Source: Palsa-504 sp963808315 (GTDB lineage Bacteria > Actinomycetota > Actinomycetes > Streptosporangiales > Streptosporangiaceae). From it: 64,000 nt of DNA. Positions 57,343 to 64,000 of the stretch are shown one piece after another (within the stretch, counting starts at the first letter, position 1; the number at the start of each line of letters is the position of its first letter). The position numbers were made by a program, and so were the translations under genes. The stretch covers positions 62,001 to 126,000 of the forward strand of contig CAWEFK010000016.1 in assembly GCA_963808315.1 (NCBI GenBank). Reading direction: 5' to 3'. Below the pieces are notes generated by a model. That model did no database searches. It saw only the letters and a program-made list of their open reading frames with translations, and was not told the origin of the DNA.

Positions 57343-57711
57343 GACTCACATCCGAAAGAGTACGGATAGGCGGACAGCCGGCATTCACACGGGCCCGGGG
57401 GATCATCGATGTCGGCGATCACGACGTCGACCGGGCGGTGCCCGGTGAGCGGCGCCACGATCACGGTGATCAGGGCGGCCAGGTCCGCGGCGGGCACCCC
57501 CCAGCGGGAACGGACCTGTACCGTCACCCGGCCGTCCCGCACCAGCGACCCCGGCGACCGTCCGGCCGGGCAGGTAGGAAACGACCTCGCCGAACCGGCC
57601 GCCGACCAGGGCGGACACGCCGGCGCAACCGCGGACGGCCGCGGCCACCGCGTCGACGTCAACGCCGTCGATCACGGCGGCTCGGAGGAACGTGTCGGCT
57701 GGCTGGGTCAT
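57339..57711 (-). CDS. Asp23-like protein of about 123 residues (frameshifted)
   Basis: ATG 57711 overlaps the stop of the preceding Asp23 gene. M-T-Q-P-A-D-T-F-L-R-A-A-V, G-R-F-G-E-V-V-S-Y-L-P-G-R-T-V-A, an indel near 57550, then R-V-T-V-Q-V-R-S-R-W-G-V-P and D-V-V-I-A-D-I-D. The beta-strand pattern follows Asp23/Gls24 but is diverged; the C-terminus has two cysteines. Confidence 0.65.
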
Positions 57712-58187
57712 GACACCCGTGAGGTGGCGCTGGTGTCCTGGTCCGTGTCGGTGGGGAGGTACACGTCATCGACGGCGATGTTGACCTCGACGACGCGCAG
57801 GCCGGTCATCCGCTCGACCGTCTGCTTGACGTTGCGCTGGATGCTGCGCCCAAGCTCGGCGATGCTGACGCCGTATTCGACCACGATGTCGAGGTCGATC
57901 GCGGCCTCGGTCGCGCCGACCTCCACGCCGACGCCCTGGGCGACGTTAGGACCGGTGCTACCGGGGATGCGCTCGCGGATCGAGCCGAACGCGCGGCTGC
58001 CGCTGGTGCCCATCGCGTGCACCCCGGCGATCTCCCGGCAGGCCTTACCGGCGATTTTCTGCACGACGCCCTCGGCGACGGTGATCTGCCCGTCGTCGCC
58101 GGCGAGCCGGTCCCGCGTCGCCGGGCTGGCCGCCGTGCTCGTGGTGGCGGGGGTCTCGCTGATCGTCGGGCTCGCGGGCTGGGTCAT
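57708..58187 (-). CDS. Asp23/Gls24 family envelope-stress protein
   Basis: Intact 159 residues from ATG 58187 with GGAGCA upstream. Asp23 core: G-Q-I-T-V-A-E-G-V-V-Q-K-I-A-G, then G-V-H-A-M, G-V-G-V-E-V-G-A-T-E-A-A-I-D-L-D-I-V-V-E-Y-G, and V-N-I-A-V-D-D-V-Y-L. First gene of a six-gene operon (58187 down to 55614) in which every junction overlaps or nearly touches. In Gram-positives Asp23 proteins bind the membrane through AmaP and respond to envelope stress. Confidence 0.9.
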   Translation of the reverse strand: MTQPASPTISETPATTSTAASPATRDRLAGDDGQITVAEGVVQKIAGKACREIAGVHAMGTSGSRAFGSIRERIPGSTGPNVAQGVGVEVGATEAAIDLDIVVEYGVSIAELGRSIQRNVKQTVERMTGLRVVEVNIAVDDVYLPTDTDQDTSATSRVS

Positions 58188-58313
58188 CAGGGCATGCTCC
58201 TTCGAGGGGTCGCGGGACATTGGCGGCCCGGTATCGTCTACCCGCGCCGACACATGGTTTGACACCGCTTGGGGAGTATCCTCGCAATATTTTTTCCCGG
58301 GGAGCTCGCATAG

Positions 58314-58883
58314 ATGGCAGCCGTAGAGACGTCCAGGCCCGAAGCGGGGCAGGTGGGGGACGCCTATCTGGTGGCCAGGGCTCAGCGGGGCTACGTCGAT
58401 GCCTACGAAATCCTGGTGCAGCGGCATTCGGCGATGGCCTACCGGGTCGCCCTGCGGCTGACCGGCAATCACCACGACGCGCAGGACGTCGCCCAGGAAG
58501 CGCTGATCGCCGCCTGGCAGAACCTGGCCAGGTTCCGGGCCGACTCGTCGTTCTCCACCTGGCTCTACCAGATCGTGACCCGCCGGGCCCTCAACAAGGT
58601 CACCCGCGGCCGCGCCGACACCTCGGTCGAGCTGCTCCCGGACGTCGCCGACCCGGCCGGGGAGCCTGCCGAGCAGGCCGAGCGCAACCTGGCCGTCGAC
58701 GCGGTCACCGACGCGCTGGGCGCTTTGCCGTTGAGCCAGCGGGTCGTGATAGTCCTTCACCATTTCGAGGGACTGACCTACGCTGAGGTAGCAAATGTGA
58801 CCGGCAGCACCGAAGCGGCGGTTCGCAGCCACCTGTTCCGCGCCCGGCGCGCTCTCGGGACGACGCTGCAGGAGTGGAGGTGA
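58314..58883 (+). CDS. ECF RNA polymerase sigma factor
   Basis: Intact 189 residues; ATG 58314 after GGGGAG. Region 2 with Y-E-I-L-V-Q-R-H-S-A-M-A-Y-R-V-A and D-A-Q-D-V-A-Q-E-A-L-I-A-A-W; region 4 with L-P-L-S-Q-R-V-V-I-V-L-H-H-F-E-G-L-T-Y-A-E-V-A. Divergent from the Asp23 operon (126 bases between starts) and seven bases upstream of an anti-sigma-like gene, so it probably governs the Asp23 operon and itself. A TTGACA box at 58258-58263 may be its -35; no good -10 follows. Confidence 0.92.
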   Translation: MAAVETSRPEAGQVGDAYLVARAQRGYVDAYEILVQRHSAMAYRVALRLTGNHHDAQDVAQEALIAAWQNLARFRADSSFSTWLYQIVTRRALNKVTRGRADTSVELLPDVADPAGEPAEQAERNLAVDAVTDALGALPLSQRVVIVLHHFEGLTYAEVANVTGSTEAAVRSHLFRARRALGTTLQEWR

Positions 58884-58890
58884 GCGGCCC

Positions 58891-59544
58891 GTGAACGATC
58901 CGCCGCCGGACCGCCACTCTGGGCCGGCTGCTGAGCACCGCGACCTTGGCCTGCGGCGCCGATGTCGACCTGCTGCTCGAGCAGGTCGCGGACGGCCGGG
59001 CCCAGGACCAGGACGCCCACCAGCGGGGATGCGTGCATTGCCAGGCCGCGATCGGCGAGCTCAGCGGCGTGTGGGAACCGGTCACCGAGCTGGCGGTCAG
59101 CCCGGTGCCCGCCCCGCCCGGGCTGACCGCGGCGGTCATGAGCCGGATCCGCGGCTCTGGTCCGCGACATCTGGTACACGCTGGAGGCCACGGACGTCGG
59201 AGTGATCCGGATCGCCGCCCGGATCGTGGCCACCCTGGCGCGCGACAGCGCCCGGATGGTTCCCGGTGTCCGCGTCGCCCTCGGCCGCAGCACCCGCGGA
59301 CGACATCGCCGCGCTCACCGAGCGGGCCACGTTCGGGCACCGTCACCCGCACGCCGCGGTGGGGGTCCTGGGCCGGACCGCGGTGGTGGACCTGGCGGTA
59401 GCGGTTACTTACGGGGATCCGGTGCACGAGGTGGCGCGCGAGGTCCAGCGGCACGTGATCACCACCCTGCGCGAGCAGGTCGGGCTGCAGAACGTCGCGG
59501 TCAACGTCACCGTCGACGACGTCCTCGACGAGGATGACGCTTAG
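58891..59544 (+). CDS. Zinc-finger anti-sigma domain fused to Asp23/Gls24 domain (frameshifted)
   Basis: GTG 58891. Corrected reading: V-D-L-L-L-E-Q-V-A-D-G-R, then H-Q-R-G-C-V-H-C-Q-A-A, a zinc-anti-sigma-like H-x3-C-x2-C, a helical middle (V-I-R-I-A-A-R-I-V-A-T-L-A-R), and an Asp23 C-terminal domain (D-D-I-A-A-L-T-E-R-A-T-F, A-A-V-G-V-L-G-R-T-A-V-V-D-L-A-V-A-V-T-Y-G, V-A-V-N-V-T-V-D-D-V). Indels near 58935, 59160 and 59290. It has no membrane helix. As partner of the sigma factor it would hold it through the zinc finger, while the Asp23 domain could assemble with the Asp23 proteins made across the divergent promoter. Confidence 0.75.
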
Positions 59545-59610
59545 CCCGGAGACGGACGGGCCCACGGCGATTGGCCCGCCTGGCCCGTGGCCTAATGCAC
59601 CCGCGGGGGT

Positions 59611-59832
59611 CTAGGTCCGCGGCGGAGCCGCCTGACCGCGGCGAGCCCAGCCGGGCCGGCCACGCCCGGTGCCGCACGATGAACACGGGCGGCAGTGGCC
59701 CGGGTCAGGGGTCGCGTCGAGGGACTGGATACCCGCGATGAAGGCATCGGCATCACCGCCGGCGTCGGGATGATGCGTCCGGATGAAATCCCGGCGGCGG
59801 CGCCGTGCCTGGTGAAGCTGGTCCTCGTCCAT
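59611..59832 (-). CDS. Small J-domain-like protein, copy A
   Basis: ATG 59832: M-D-E-D-Q-L-H-Q-A-R-R-R-R-R-D-F-I-R-T-H-H-P-D-A-G-G-D, a helix followed by the HPD tripeptide of J-domains, then F-I-A-G-I-Q-S-L. Only helix 2, the HPD loop and part of helix 3 are present, so DnaK binding is uncertain. The last 30 residues (Cys-rich, Arg-rich) may be out of the true frame. Paralogue of the gene at 60470-60694. Confidence 0.55.
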   Translation of the reverse strand: MDEDQLHQARRRRRDFIRTHHPDAGGDADAFIAGIQSLDATPDPGHCRPCSSCGTGRGRPGWARRGQAAPPRT

Positions 59833-59884
59833 CGCTGACCCCAGGCTAGAGCATTGGGTCCGGGATTCTGAACATAAGAGTCAT

Positions 59885-60405
59885 GTTTTCGAGCCCCAGG
59901 CTTGAGTCGCGCTCGGGTGATGTAGTCCTCGACGTGGTGATCGATGATGGTCTGTGCGTGGCGCAGTGCGGGCGGGGCTTGCGGCTGGTCGGCGGCGGCC
60001 AGCGGTCGCAGCAGGCGGTTGCAGAGCTTGGTGTAGAAGATCGCCAGGCGCTGGCCGTCGGGGATCAGGACGCAGGTGTGGGTGTGCTCGATCCGGCGGA
60101 TCAGCCCGTTGAGGCGCAGGCGGCGCAGGTCGTACGTCATCTGGCTGGCGCTGATTGGCCTCGGCGAAGGAGGCCGCCGCCCGGCGGAACGCCGCCTCCG
60201 CCGTTCCAGCAACGCCGGTGAGGGATCGGCTGCTGCTCATGCACGGTCAGGAAATGGACCACCTGCCGCCCGCCACCGGGTTGGGAACGGACAAGGTCAG
60301 GTAGACCCGGTCCACGGAGTCGAGCTCCAGCAGCGTTTGCCCGTCCAGCACGTCGCGGGCCGTGACCGCATTTGCCCGCACCAGACGTGATGCTATGACG
60401 ACCCT
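59885..60405 (-). pseudogene. Internally deleted conserved actinobacterial gene
   Basis: 5' part (60405-60220): A-N-A-V-T-A-R-D-V-L-D-G, D-S-V-D-R-V-Y-L-T-L-S-V-P-N, G-G-R-Q-V-V-H-F-L-T, F-R-R-A-A-A-S-F-A-E-A-N. 3' part (60150-59885): M-T-Y-D-L-R-R-L-R-L-N-G-L-I-R-R, C-V-L-I-P-D-G-Q-R-L-A-I-F-Y-T-K-L, T-I-I-D-H-H-V-E-D-Y-I. In intact relatives I remember, a segment of some hundreds of residues lies between these blocks. Here they are fused near 60160. Function of the family unknown; it is often mobile in actinobacteria. Confidence 0.6.
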
Positions 60406-60469
60406 TCGCAACGTGTTCCTGATTGCGTCAGGAACTTAAGGAAGCGTCCCGGCTCTGCCTGTTCCATGA

Positions 60470-60694
60470 TCATGGCCAGAAACGGGCGAATACCGCCGAA
60501 ACTACCGATGAACACGGGCGGCAGCGGGTCACCGTCGAGCCCGAAGTCGGAGATACGGGGTCGCGGTCACGGTCGGCGGCCAAGGACTGCAGGCCCGCGA
60601 TGAAGGCGGCGGGGTCGCCGCCGCGGTCCGGGTGGTGGGCTCGGATGAAATTTCGGCGGCGGCGCTTGGCCTGGTGATCCTGGTCTTTGTCCAT
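60470..60694 (-). CDS. Small J-domain-like protein, copy B
   Basis: ATG 60694 (M-D-K-D-Q-D-H-Q-A-K-R-R-R-R-N-F-I-R-A-H-H-P-D-R-G-G-D-P-A-A-F-I-A-G-L) with GTGAGG upstream. Same design as copy A, and the sequence just before the start is also shared (CTAGCCTGG...GTCAGC). It ends in a Cys pair and a hydrophobic tail at 60470. The same frame is open upstream through the TetR gene, so a TetR-J fusion is possible though less likely. Confidence 0.6.
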   Translation of the reverse strand: MDKDQDHQAKRRRRNFIRAHHPDRGGDPAAFIAGLQSLAADRDRDPVSPTSGSTVTRCRPCSSVVSAVFARFWP

Positions 60695-60702
60695 GGCTGA
60701 CC

Positions 60703-61318
60703 TCACGGCCAGGCTAGCAGCGTCCGGCAGGGCGGCCTGGGTGATCGTGCTCGCGGTCCGGACCAGGCTGGCGACCGCCTCGGCCGGGGTGAGCCGGGCC
60801 AGGTCGGTCAGGGAGAACAGGGCTTCCGCGCTGACCACCGCGGCCAGGTCCTGCTTGAGCTGGCTGAGCCGGGCGGGGTCGGTGGCGCCCAGCGTGTCGT
60901 CCAGCGGAGCCAGCGCCTCGTCGATCAGGCCGAACCGCAGGCCCGGGCGGGCCGGCGCCAGCTCGGGGCGGGTGATGGTGGCCGCGATCATGGCCCGGAC
61001 CGCCGTCTGCGAGGACAGCACGCCGCGGAGCAGGAACTCGCACGCGAACGCGACCCGCTCGACGGGATCAGCGCAGTCCGCGACCGGGCCGAGAGCCTGC
61101 GCCGGGCTGGGCCACAGGCCGTCAAAGGCCTCGTTGACCAGGGAGGCCAGGTCGGGGAAGTAGCGGTAAGCGGTGGCCTCGGAGACCAGCGCCAGCCGGG
61201 CCACGTCCGGCATGGTCACGGTGCCGCCGGAGCGGATGATGTCGCGGCAGGCCTGCAGGATCGCCATCCGGGTGCGCTTCTTCTGGTTGACCCGCCCGGT
61301 GTCGCTGTCGGTCGTCAT
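60703..61318 (-). CDS. TetR-family regulator
   Basis: ATG 61318 (M-T-T-D-S-D-T-G-R-V-N-Q-K-K-R-T-R-M-A-I). Helix-turn-helix: I-I-R-S-G-G-T-V-T-M-P-D-V-A-R-L-A-L-V-S-E-A-T-A-Y-R-Y-F-P-D; then an all-helical ligand domain. A one-base shift would place the stop at 60703; as written the frame joins copy B of the J-like gene. Divergent from the cupin/hydrolase pair with two operator-like sequences between, so it probably represses both directions. Confidence 0.85.
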
Positions 61319-61360
61319 CGAGCGCCTCCGCCTCGGCTTGGTGCTAGTTGGCACCTCTTC

Positions 61361-61420
61361 ATGATAGTCCACTTGCATCATGGATGGAAGCTCATCTATA
61401 TTAATGAGAGTTCACTCTCA
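61361..61420. promoter_or_regulatory. Two TetR operator copies and cupin promoter
   Basis: Operator 1 at 61361-61377 (ATGATAGTCCACTTGCA) and operator 2 at 61404-61420 (ATGAGAGTTCACTCTCA, containing a perfect TGAGAGT-TC-ACTCTCA palindrome), 43 bases apart, about four helical turns. Cupin promoter: -35 TTGCAT 61373-61378, 18-base spacer, -10 TATATT 61397-61402, so operator 2 covers the transcription start and operator 1 overlaps the -35. Confidence 0.65.
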
Positions 61421-61436
61421 CGAAGGAGCAACGCAG

Positions 61437-61899
61437 ATGACTGAGGTCTCTGTCGTCGGGCCGGGCCGGCGGCGAGGTGTTCCAGCTGGGCCCGACCCGG
61501 ATGCGCATCCTGGAGGACGGCCGCACCACCGGGCACCGGCTCGGGCTGGCCGAGATCACGCTCGCCTCCGCACACCGACGGGCCGCCGCAGCACCGGCAC
61601 GCACAACACGACGAGGGCTTCTACGTCGTCTCTGGCACGGCCCGCTTCACCGTCGGGGAGACGACCCACGAGGCGGCCGCGGGCACGCTGGTGATGATCC
61701 CGCCGGGCGCCCCGCACACCTTCGCCAATCCGGGCGACCAGCCCGCCGTGCTGCTGAACTCCTTCACGCCCGACCTGTACGTGCAGTACTTCCGGGAGCT
61801 GCGCGACATGATCGCCGGCGGCCAGGCGCTGACCCCGGAGTCGACCATCGAGGTGATGAGCCGGTACGCCACCGAGCCCGCCGACCGATTTCGCTTAAC
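61437..61899 (+). CDS. Cupin-domain protein (frameshifted)
   Basis: ATG 61437 after AAGGAG. About 153 residues. Corrected sequence runs E-V-F-Q-L-G-P-T-R-M-R-I-L-E-D-G, then cupin motif 1 H-R-H-A-Q-H-D-E-G-F-Y-V-V-S-G and motif 2 P-P-G-A-P-H-T-F-A-N-P-G, which supply a metal site. Indels near 61472, 61580 and 61895 (the last hides the stop). Small cupins of this kind are dioxygenase- or isomerase-like; substrate unknown. Coupled with the hydrolase 28 bases downstream. Confidence 0.75.
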
Positions 61900-61927
61900 G
61901 AGTACGTCGCTCACTAAGGAGAACATC

Positions 61928-62705
61928 ATGACCACCACCGTTTACACCCGTCAAGCTCGACGGCGTCGGCCCCGTCGACCTCACCGTCGACGAGCAGGGT
62001 GCGGGCCGGCCGTTCCTGCTGCTGCACGGCGGCGGCGGACCCGGCACGGTCGCCGGTTTCGCCGCCCTGCTGGCCGGGTCCAGGGCCGCCCGGGTGATCA
62101 CCCCGACCCACCCCGGCTTCGGCGGCACCCCCCGGCCCGAGGCGCTGCACACCGTGGCCGGGCTCGCCGGGCTCTACGTGGCGCTGCTTGACCAGCTTGG
62201 ACACCGGCGACGTGACCGTGGTGGGGAACTCCATCGGCGGCTGGATCGCCGCCGAGATGGCGCTGCTCGCCTCGCCCCGCGTCAGCGGCATCACCATCGT
62301 CAACGGCGTCGGCATCGTCGTGCCGCGGCCACCCGGTCGCCGACTTCTTCTCGCTGACCATGGACCAGGTGACCAAGCTCAGCTACCACGACCCCGACCG
62401 GTTCCGGATCGACCCCGCGCACGCTGCCCCCGGCCGCGCAGGCGGCCATGGCCGGCAACCGGGCCACGCTGGCCGTCTACGCCGGCACGGCGATGAACGA
62501 CCCCACCCTGGCCGGGCGCCTGTCGGCGGTGCGGACACCGACCCGGGTGCTGTGGGGCGACAGCGACCAGATCGTCGACCCCGACTACGGCCGCGCGTTC
62601 GCCGCCGCCATCCCGTCGGCCCGGTTCCAGCTGCTCACCGGCACCGGCCACATGCCCCAGCTGGAGACCCCGGACCAGCTGCTGCAGGCGATCTGGCCGC
62701 CGTGA
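61928..62705 (+). CDS. Alpha/beta hydrolase (frameshifted)
   Basis: ATG 61928 with AAGGAGAAC upstream. About 258 residues: oxyanion region L-L-H-G-G-G-G-P-G, nucleophile elbow G-N-S-I-G-G, acid in W-G-D-S-D-Q-I-V, and catalytic His in G-T-G-H-M-P-Q. Breaks near 61955, 62200, 62325 and 62425. Fits epoxide-hydrolase/carboxylesterase-like enzymes. With the cupin it forms a TetR-controlled two-gene unit, plausibly for breakdown of a small lipophilic compound. Confidence 0.75.
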
Positions 62706-62743
62706 TGACGGCCAGTGCTACGGCTAGTGTCACGGCGGGCCGG

Positions 62744-63842
62744 CTACGGCTCGCCGTCGGGATGTTCGGGGGTGCGGTTGGGCAGCACCCGGGGCTCGAC
62801 CGGTCGCCCGCGCGTGGCGGCGGGGACCCGACCAGCGGGCCGGGACGACGTCCAGGCCCGCGGCCAGCAGGTAGGTGGCCGCCTCGTAGTTGACCCGCCA
62901 GCCCCGGAAGTGCGGCCAGGCCTCCTCGGCCGTCCGCTCGACCGGGAACCCCGCGGCCGTGATCCGCTCCCAGCCCTGCAGGAATTCCTCCCAGGTCAGG
63001 CGGACCGGGTCGTCGGGCCGGGGGTCTTCGGCGATGGGCGATCCGCAGCGTGCGGGTCAGCTGACGCAGGGCGGTGAAGCCCATCTGCAGGCACAGCCGG
63101 GCCTCGAACGGCGCGCTGGCCGGACAGGCCGCCATGTGCAGGGCCGCGGCGTCCAGCACCGCGAGCTGGGAGATGACCCACGAGCTGTGCGGCTCGGGGG
63201 ACCGGAAACGCAGCAGCACCGGGTAGCTGGAGTGCGACTCGGCCACGTCGGCCGCCCAGCGTTCCCAGCCCGAGTACAGGGCGGTCAGCTGCTCCACGCC
63301 GCGCGCCAGCTGCGCCCGGGCCAGCAGTTCCGGCCCCCAGGCCGGGCTCCCGGCCCGGGGACGGAGCAGCGTGACCTCGGTTTCCCGGCGGTTGTAGAGC
63401 CGAGTACATGGTGGGCAGGTAGGCGATCTGGAGGGCGACGACGACCAGCCCCGAGGCCGCCGCGAAGAAATCGATGACGCTGGGCGCCGCGGCGCTGCGG
63501 TCGGCGAAGCCGAGGGTGAACAGTGACGAGCCCGCTTCGCGCAAGGCGGCCGGGAAGCTGCCGCCGGGCAGCCACAGCAGCAGCCCGAAGCCGACCACGA
63601 AGCCGGCCAGCCAGGTGATCAGCAGCGCGCCGAGGGTGACGGCGGGCTGGCTGGCCAGCAGGCCGTCCCGCCGTTCCCACGATCGCACCGGGCGCAAGCG
63701 CCGCCGTGTACCCGCGGTCGACGAACCGGTCGACGACCTTGAGGAACCCGACACGGCCCCGCGGGATGAGCAGGGTGACGGCCATGTTCACCCACACGGC
63801 CAGGATGATCAGGCCGCCGAGGACCGCCGCTATGGTGCGCAC
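62744..63842 (-). CDS. Two-TM channel-like conserved membrane protein (frameshifted)
   Basis: GTG 63842: I-A-A-V-L-G-G-L-I-I-L-A-V-W-V-N-M-A-V-T, first helix; after indels near 63700, T-L-G-A-L-L-I-T-W-L-A-G-F-V-V-G-F-G-L-L-L-W, a pore-like G-S-S-L-F-T-L-G-F-A, and F-F-A-A-A-S-G-L-V-V-V-A-L-Q-I-A-Y-L-P. This resembles two-helix ion channels with the filter TxGYG replaced by TLGFA. A 200-residue cytosolic part follows (W-E-R-W-A-A-D-V-A-E-S-H-S-S-Y-P-V-L-L-x-F-R-S-P). Ends at 62744. Ion selectivity cannot be assigned. Confidence 0.65.
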
Positions 63843-64000
63843 ACCCCGATGCTAGAGGGCGGCAGGCGTGCGGGCGGCGGCGGCGGTGATACCACGGGCC
63901 GTTCGGAAGATGTGAATTTTTGTCCGAACGCCCCGTGGTGATACGCCTCGGCTATGACCTGGTCCGGGCGGCGTGCCGGGGCGGCACCTGACGGCTGACC
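63843..64000. other. Right-edge intergenic sequence
   Basis: About 160 bases beyond the channel-like gene start; it should hold that gene's promoter. A short stretch (GTGAATTTTTGTCC near 63913) is AT-richer. Nothing codes with confidence before the window ends. Confidence 0.3.

Noticed and set aside
1..64000. tRNA, rRNA and riboswitch genes
   Set aside because: No cloverleaf, T-arm consensus or conserved rRNA segment was recognised on either strand; a dedicated search would be needed to exclude small RNAs.

Overview
The window is about 70% GC and codes densely on both strands. It looks like a piece of chromosome from a filamentous, soil-type actinomycete. Supporting markers are an SsgA-family sporulation protein, a SARP/BTAD regulator, DUF5753 and DUF397 partners, membrane-anchored Ser/Thr kinase signalling, a SpoIIE/STAS partner-switching operon, an Asp23/AmaP cluster and many secreted hydrolases. 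Streptosporangiales or Catenulisporales fit best, but nothing here fixes the order. No rRNA, tRNA, CRISPR array, integrase or intact transposase was found.

One caveat governs the whole annotation: many genes are split by single-base indels. When neighbouring frames are joined, complete and well-conserved proteins appear. The missing T in the MFS gene near 2957 and the extra T in the ROK gene near 8352 are clear cases. Other genes (PspA, SDR, alcohol dehydrogenase, STAS proteins, ECF sigma at 58.3 kb, DUF5753 protein) are intact. This pattern suggests uncorrected long-read or metagenome sequence rather than gene decay. Broken genes are therefore given as whole spans with the break positions noted.

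Layout. 0-4.5 kb: L,D-transpeptidase end, neprosin-like protein, Nudix, MFS, GNAT, PspA. 4.5-11.5 kb: a carbohydrate locus in which a ROK repressor sits between two secreted enzymes (a GH16 glucanase with ricin and discoidin domains, and a beta-helix protein with two discoidin domains). Each enzyme has a copy of the same promoter-operator. 11.5-15.7 kb: GNAT, G1 glutamic peptidase, SDR, alcohol dehydrogenase. 15.8-22.9 kb: kinase with a septum-formation-like domain, FAD oxidoreductase, and a SpoIIE phosphatase/anti-sigma kinase/two-STAS operon. 23-30.4 kb: SARP-AAA-TPR regulator, membrane sensor-like protein, sigma factor with a long C-terminal extension, RDD protein, SsgA-like protein. 30.5-34 kb: STAND ATPase, conserved anchored protein, alpha/beta hydrolase. 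34.3-39.1 kb: a co-directional cell-envelope cluster built around a CHAP-glucosaminidase. 39.1-41.8 kb: aldo/keto reductase, repeat-rich spacer, arginase-family enzyme. 41.9-49.8 kb: an accessory stretch with XRE regulators, DUF397/DUF5753, YdcF, TauE and several truncated genes. 49.9-55.6 kb: phosphoesterase, DUF1206, double PAP2, methyltransferase and MTHFR-like pair. 55.6-59.5 kb: Asp23/AmaP operon divergent from a sigma/anti-sigma pair whose anti-sigma partner carries an Asp23 domain. 59.6-64 kb: J-like small proteins around an internally deleted gene, TetR divergent from cupin and alpha/beta hydrolase, and a channel-like membrane protein.

The strongest candidates for new biology are the mirrored promoter-operator modules of the ROK locus (7.1/8.5 kb), the zinc-finger-Asp23 fusion beside an ECF sigma factor (58.3-59.5 kb), the sigma factor with a probable extracytoplasmic beta-domain (27.3-28.9 kb), and the envelope cluster at 34-39 kb.
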